Assembly (NCBI GenBank): GCA_015222755.1
Contig: JADFVX010000124.1
Location: forward strand, 1-14,712
Direction: 5' to 3'
Length of the DNA stretch: 14,712 bases
Origin: Pseudomonadota bacterium
Lineage (GTDB): Bacteria; Desulfobacterota; JADFVX01
The notes beneath the pieces were generated by a model. That model made no database searches. It worked only from the letters and a program-made list of their open reading frames with translations, and had not been told where the DNA came from. The position numbers and the translations under genes were made by a program. Positions 11,829-14,712 of this stretch are shown here, piece by piece. Positions within the stretch are counted from its first letter, which is position 1. Every line of letters starts with the position of its first letter.

Positions 11829-12869
11829 TCAAGCAGATATCTTTATCCTGCCAGGTTGATCTGTTCTTAGATGGCCTATCTCTACGTGAAAGACATTTCT
11901 TTTTTCAAGTTCAGATATTAGTTTTTTAGTATTTTCCTCAGGTACGCATATGAGCAGTCCACCTGAGGTCTGGGCATCACAGAGTATCTTCTTCATCTCC
12001 CCGGAGATATTCTCATCCCAGTCTACGTGATCTGCTACAAAATCCATATTGCTCTTGCTTCCACCGGAATAGGCCCCGGCGGCAAGGCACTCATGCACGC
12101 CATGCATGAGAGGTATACTTGATGCTTTTAGCACGGCACCTACAGCGCTTGCGTCAACAAGCTCGTAGAGGTGGCCAAGAAGGCCGAAGCCGGTGATATC
12201 GGTAGCTGCTGAAACGCCCGTCTCTATCATGGCCTCAGCGGCACCCCTGTTCAGCATGACCATCCAGTGGATGACCTCTTCCATCACGGCTTCACTGGCC
12301 TCACCCTTTTTAATAGCCGAAGCAATAATGCCTGAGCCCAAGGGCTTGGTGAGTATGAGCCTGTCTCCCGCCCTGGCGGTGGAGTTCTTGACTATCTTAT
12401 CGGGGTGGACCTTTCCCGTTACCGACATGCCGTACTTCGGTTCCTTGTCGTCTATGGAGTGCCCACCGGCAATTACTATCCCGGCCTCTGCCGCCACATG
12501 GGCGCCCCCGGTAAGTATGTCTTCCAGTACTTTGGGAGGCAGGTCTTTAGACGGGAAGGCCACAATGTTGAGGGCAAAAATAGGCGTAGCACCCATAGCA
12601 TAAAGATCACTGAGGGCGTTGGCCGCCGTTATCTTACCGAAAAGATAGGGATCATCGACTACAGGGGTAAAAAAATCAACGCTCTGCACCACCGCCATAT
12701 CATCACTGAGACGGTATACGGCAGCATCATCGGCATATTCCAGCCCTACCAGTATGTTCGGGTCAACGCCTTTTGGTATATGGTGCAGGACCTGCACCAA
12801 CTCCTTTGCCTGGAGCTTACAGGCTCATCCGCCGCCGTGGCTGAATTGTGTCAGTCTGACATCTTTCAC
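11829..12869 (-). CDS. selD: Selenide, water dikinase containing selenocysteine
   Basis: SelD makes selenophosphate from selenide and ATP, the selenium donor for selenocysteine and selenouridine. The full protein has 346 residues, matching the usual size, but only if the in-frame TGA at 12827-12825 is read through as selenocysteine. The N-terminus then reads MKDVRLTQFSHGGGUACKLQ, with U15 in the place of the catalytic cysteine and K18 as the catalytic lysine. Further family blocks follow: GLEYADDAAVYRL, QSVDFFTPVVDDPYLFGKI, AANALSDLYAMGATP, GGHSIDDKEPKYG, TKPLGSGI, ATDITGFGLLGH and DAQTSGGLL. The start is GTG 12869 with AAGGAG ten bases upstream; an in-frame ATG at 12896 would overlap that site. 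A simple gene call begins after the UGA at GTG 12800 and loses the active site. The same message ends at a UGA stop. The gene is divergent from a TIGR04283-type transferase. Confidence 0.93.
12781..12799 (-). promoter_or_regulatory. Probable bacterial SECIS hairpin in selD
   Basis: On the selD strand TGGTGCAG pairs with CTGCACCA (8 perfect pairs) around the loop GTC. The loop begins 33 bases after the UGA and has G first. Reported bacterial SECIS elements place an apical loop with a G among its first bases roughly 16-37 bases after the UGA. Recognition would be by SelB, whose gene is not in the window. Confidence 0.65.
12825..12827 (-). other. UGA selenocysteine codon 15 of SelD
   Basis: The codon lies in GGC-GGA-TGA-GCC-TGT-AAG, encoding G-G-U-A-C-K. 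Family members have cysteine or selenocysteine at this active-site position, and protein similarity continues without a break on both sides, which argues against a nonsense mutation or frameshift. Confidence 0.93.
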
Positions 12870-12879
12870 CTTAGAGTTT

Positions 12880-12885
12880 CTCCTT
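12880..12885 (-). promoter_or_regulatory. Ribosome site deciding the selD start
   Basis: AAGGAG on the minus strand lies ten bases before GTG 12869. No comparable site precedes the upstream in-frame ATG at 12896, so GTG is preferred. Confidence 0.6.
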
Positions 12886-12935
12886 TTTATGCTCATAATC
12901 TGCTTGAATGTAAGTGCCCCATCAGATAGGCTTTG

Positions 12936-12952
12936 GTTACTGAGATAGTAAC
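12936..12952. promoter_or_regulatory. Inverted repeat in the selD-transferase divergent region
   Basis: GTTACT-gagat-AGTAAC is a perfect 6-bp-arm inverted repeat. It covers the predicted selD -10 box and start point and lies just before the other gene, so it could be an operator acting on both directions. The arms are short and chance is possible. Confidence 0.35.
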
Positions 12953-12973
12953 AGAGAATAATATACCGGTCAA
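12945..12973 (-). promoter_or_regulatory. Probable selD promoter
   Basis: On the minus strand TTGACC (12973-12968), 17 bases, TACTAT (12950-12945). Both boxes match the sigma-70 consensus well. Transcription would start near 12938, a leader of about 70 bases. Confidence 0.5.
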
Positions 12974-12976
12974 TAT

Positions 12977-13660
12977 ATGAGCTTAACGATGATAAGCGTT
13001 ATCATACCCACCCTTAACGAAGAAAAGACGCTTCAGGCGACCATTGATTCCGCAAGGGCGGAAGCTGTGGAGATAATCGTCTCAGATGGTGGGAGTGAAG
13101 ATGCAACGCTGGAGATTGCGGAAAAACAGGCAGATATGGTCATATCTGCCGCCAGTGGGCGGGGTGAGCAGATGAATGTCGGGGCGGCTGCGGCCAGAGG
13201 GGAGGCCCTGCTCTTCCTTCATGCAGACACGCTGCTGCCCGAAGGGTGGGTGGAGGAGGTAGTTGAGATATTAAAGGACGGGAGAGTAAGCTGCGGAGCC
13301 TTCCGATTCGCCCTGCCTGAGAAAAGCGCAGCCCTTGGTTTTATATCCGCCATGGTTAACCTGCGCTCAAAGTGGCTGAATATGCCATACGGCGATCAGG
13401 CAATTTTTATGAGGCGGAAGGACTTTGAAGCCCTTGGAGGTTTCAAGGCATTTCCTATTATGGAGGATGTGGAACTTGTCCGTCGCTTAAGAAAAAAGGG
13501 AAGGCTAAAAATCACAAATAGGGCTGTAGTCACTTCGGCAAGACGGTGGCGCAAGGAAGGGTGGCTCTGGACAACGCTTAGAAACCAAATTCTACTATAC
13601 CTCTACTTATTGGGGGTTCAGCCGGAGCGGCTCTACCGTTTTTACAGAATGGTTCGCTAG
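12977..13660 (+). CDS. Family 2 glycosyltransferase, rSAM/selenodomain- or arsenosugar-associated type (TIGR04283-like)
   Basis: This 227-residue protein could also start at ATG 12989, giving the typical N-terminus MISVIIPTLNEE; no strong ribosome site supports either start. Motifs of GT-A family 2 enzymes are in order: SVIIPTLNEEKTL, IIVSDGGSEDATLEIA, the family-specific ASGRGEQMNVGAAAARGEALLFLHADTLLPEGW, a CGAFRF block, then MPYGDQAIFMRRKDFEALGGF and PIMEDVELVRRLRKKG. The GRGxQMNxGA phrase and YGDQ/MEDVEL blocks mark the TIGR04283 group, named transferase 2, rSAM/selenodomain-associated, and now linked to arsenosugar biosynthesis. The protein should use a nucleotide sugar and bind metal through the HAD/TL segment; the acceptor is unknown. 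Its partners in that pathway (a radical SAM enzyme and TIGR04282) are not in the window. It is transcribed divergently from selD across a 107-base gap and ends at a strong terminator. Confidence 0.85.
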   Translation: MSLTMISVIIPTLNEEKTLQATIDSARAEAVEIIVSDGGSEDATLEIAEKQADMVISAASGRGEQMNVGAAAARGEALLFLHADTLLPEGWVEEVVEILKDGRVSCGAFRFALPEKSAALGFISAMVNLRSKWLNMPYGDQAIFMRRKDFEALGGFKAFPIMEDVELVRRLRKKGRLKITNRAVVTSARRWRKEGWLWTTLRNQILLYLYLLGVQPERLYRFYRMVR

Positions 13661-13682
13661 ATATTTAAAAACATCCAATAAA

Positions 13683-13708
13683 AAAGCCTCCCGTAAAAGG
13701 GAGGCTTT
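13683..13708. terminator. Bidirectional rho-independent terminator
   Basis: AAAGCCTCCC pairs perfectly with GGGAGGCTTT around GTAAAA. On the plus strand it is followed by acTTTTTT, on the minus strand by a T-run as well. It sits between the convergent stops of the glycosyltransferase (13660) and the dikinase gene (13736). Confidence 0.92.
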
Positions 13709-13735
13709 ACTTTTTTAAATATTCCAAGTTTGTAT

Positions 13736-14712
13736 CTACTGTTTTTCTCTCAATGCCGCCTGGGCCGCAGCCAGACGCGCAATCGGTACACGGTAGGGAG
13801 AGCAACTTACATAATCAAGGCCGACGTTGTGGCAAAATTCAACCGATGACGGTTCTCCTCCATGCTCACCGCATATACCGAGCTTGATATCCGGTCTTGT
13901 CTCTCTTCCCCTGTCAACGCCCATCTTTATAAGTTGTCCGACACCGTTCTGGTCAATAGCAACGAAGGGATCACAGTTGTAAATTCCCTTTTCAACATAG
14001 TAGGGAAGAAACTGTCCAGAGTCGTCGCGGCTAAGACCCAATGTCGTCTGCGTAAGGTCGTTTGTGCCGAAGGAGAAGAACTCGGCTTCTTTTGCTATGG
14101 CATCTGCCGTCAGAGCAGCCCTTGGGAGCTCTATCATGGTACCTATCAGGTATTCAAGCTCACAACCCTTTTCCTTTATAACAGCATCTATGACCTTGAC
14201 TATCCTCTCCTTGATATAGGCAAGCTCCTTGACGTGACCCACCAGAGGCACCATGATTTCCGGGACGATGGAGTAGCCGTCATCATTTACAAGCTCGCAG
14301 GCCGCCTCAATGATGGCCCTTGCCTGCATCTCGTAGATCTCTGGATAGGTGACACCGAGCCGGCAGCCCCTGTGTCCCAGCATGGGGTTCATCTCCTTAA
14401 GCGACTCTGTTTTGTGCTTAAGATCATCGATGGACACCCCCATATCAACGGCAATCTCCTGCAGGTCGCGCTTTGTCTGGGGCAGGAACTCATGCAATGG
14501 CGGATCAAGGAGCCTGATTGTTACAGGAAGGCCTTTCATCTCCTGGAACAGACCTTTGAAGTCGCCCTTTTGCATTGGGAGTATGCGATCCAGAAATTTT
14601 TCTCTTTCCTCTTTCGAGTCCGAGAGTATCATCTCCCTGACGGCCATGATCCTGTCAGCTTCAAAGAACATGTGCTCCGTACGACACAGACCTATCCCTT
14701 CCGCACCAAAGG
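13736..14712 (-). CDS. ppdK: Pyruvate, phosphate dikinase, C-terminal part (partial at window edge)
   Basis: The frame stays open to the window edge (13 codons beyond the first internal ATG, reading FGAEGIGLCRTEHM), so the gene starts outside. About 325 C-terminal residues of a protein normally near 880 residues are present. They form the PEP/pyruvate-binding TIM barrel: GLCRTEHMFF, VTIRLLDPPLHEFLP, the NPMLGHRGCRLGVTYPEIYE block, EIMVPLVGHVKEL, GTMIELPRAALTAD, FFSFGTNDLTQTTLG, and the catalytic loop GICGEHGGEPSSVEF with the acid/base cysteine (codon at 13873-13871), then the ending SPYRVPIARLAAAQAAL. The enzyme interconverts pyruvate, ATP and phosphate with PEP, AMP and pyrophosphate, serving gluconeogenesis or pyrophosphate-linked glycolysis, typical of anaerobes. 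GTNDLTQ and the cysteine loop distinguish it from PEP synthase and enzyme I. It ends at the shared terminator. Confidence 0.95.
   Translation of the reverse strand, partial: FGAEGIGLCRTEHMFFEADRIMAVREMILSDSKEEREKFLDRILPMQKGDFKGLFQEMKGLPVTIRLLDPPLHEFLPQTKRDLQEIAVDMGVSIDDLKHKTESLKEMNPMLGHRGCRLGVTYPEIYEMQARAIIEAACELVNDDGYSIVPEIMVPLVGHVKELAYIKERIVKVIDAVIKEKGCELEYLIGTMIELPRAALTADAIAKEAEFFSFGTNDLTQTTLGLSRDDSGQFLPYYVEKGIYNCDPFVAIDQNGVGQLIKMGVDRGRETRPDIKLGICGEHGGEPSSVEFCHNVGLDYVSCSPYRVPIARLAAAQAALREKQ

Noticed and set aside
12825..12827. The selD TGA as a nonsense mutation or sequencing error
   Set aside because: It falls exactly at the catalytic Cys/Sec position, the frame continues perfectly on both sides, and a SECIS-like hairpin follows at suitable distance.
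12405..12929. Open plus-strand frame of 174 codons across the selD region
   Set aside because: It is the shadow of selD and its upstream region; the minus strand encodes an unambiguous SelD, and the plus-strand protein has no domain pattern.
12989..13005. Palindrome ATGATAA-GCG-TTATCAT at the start of the transferase gene
   Set aside because: It lies in codons 5-10 encoding the conserved MISVII strand; probably chance, though it could affect translation initiation.
12977..13660. The transferase as SenB of the selenoneine pathway beside a SelD-like SenC
   Set aside because: The sequence has TIGR04283-type motifs rather than SenB features, no SenA-like gene is present, and the neighbouring SelD is a canonical selenoprotein form.

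Overview
The window looks like a chromosomal segment of an anaerobic or microaerophilic Gram-negative bacterium, most like Desulfobacterota or Nitrospirota. This is inferred from gene content: an Slp-type outer-membrane lipoprotein, bacteriohemerythrin, a thioredoxin-like [2Fe-2S] ferredoxin, a selenocysteine-containing SelD, pyruvate phosphate dikinase, an HWRQP-type histidine kinase with a REC-PAS-GGDEF partner, and many short intergenic hairpin repeats. No rRNA, tRNA, CRISPR array or intact transposase gene is visible. Confidence in the phylum is low.

Layout. Positions 1-76 are the tail of a protein resembling the DUF502 membrane family. At 373-1673 a consensus-like promoter with an overlapping palindrome drives a two-gene, ATGA-overlapping operon: a winged-helix-like protein and an AbiEii-like nucleotidyltransferase, a candidate toxin-antitoxin or defence pair. 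Positions 1846-4935 hold single genes (Slp lipoprotein, TVP38/TMEM64 membrane protein, ferredoxin, small secreted protein) separated by repeat-rich spacers. These spacers contain a 59-bp copy of part of the ferredoxin gene, two tandem 35-bp hairpin units whose cores are mutually inverted, a 41-bp repeat upstream of two metalloprotein genes, and a 12-bp-stem REP-like hairpin. Bacteriohemerythrin follows at 4936-5337.

Positions 5600-9037 form a signalling operon: a truncated kinase sensor stub, a polytopic membrane histidine kinase, and a response regulator with PAS and diguanylate cyclase domains, which together should link an unknown membrane signal to cyclic-di-GMP. On the minus strand, 9190-11705 holds an AT-rich membrane SGNH hydrolase, mannose-1-phosphate guanylyltransferase and a tiny TRASH-like zinc-binding protein, suggesting surface polysaccharide synthesis or modification.

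Positions 11829-12869 (minus) encode SelD. A simple open-reading-frame reading loses its first 23 residues because codon 15 is an in-frame UGA read as selenocysteine; a hairpin with a GUC loop lies at a suitable distance downstream. Divergent from selD is a glycosyltransferase of the family once named rSAM/selenodomain-associated transferase 2. The window ends with a bidirectional terminator and the C-terminal third of pyruvate phosphate dikinase, cut by the window edge.

The best leads are the selenoprotein SelD with its divergent transferase, the nucleotidyltransferase operon with its own operator, and the duplicated ferredoxin fragment beside the flipped hairpins.
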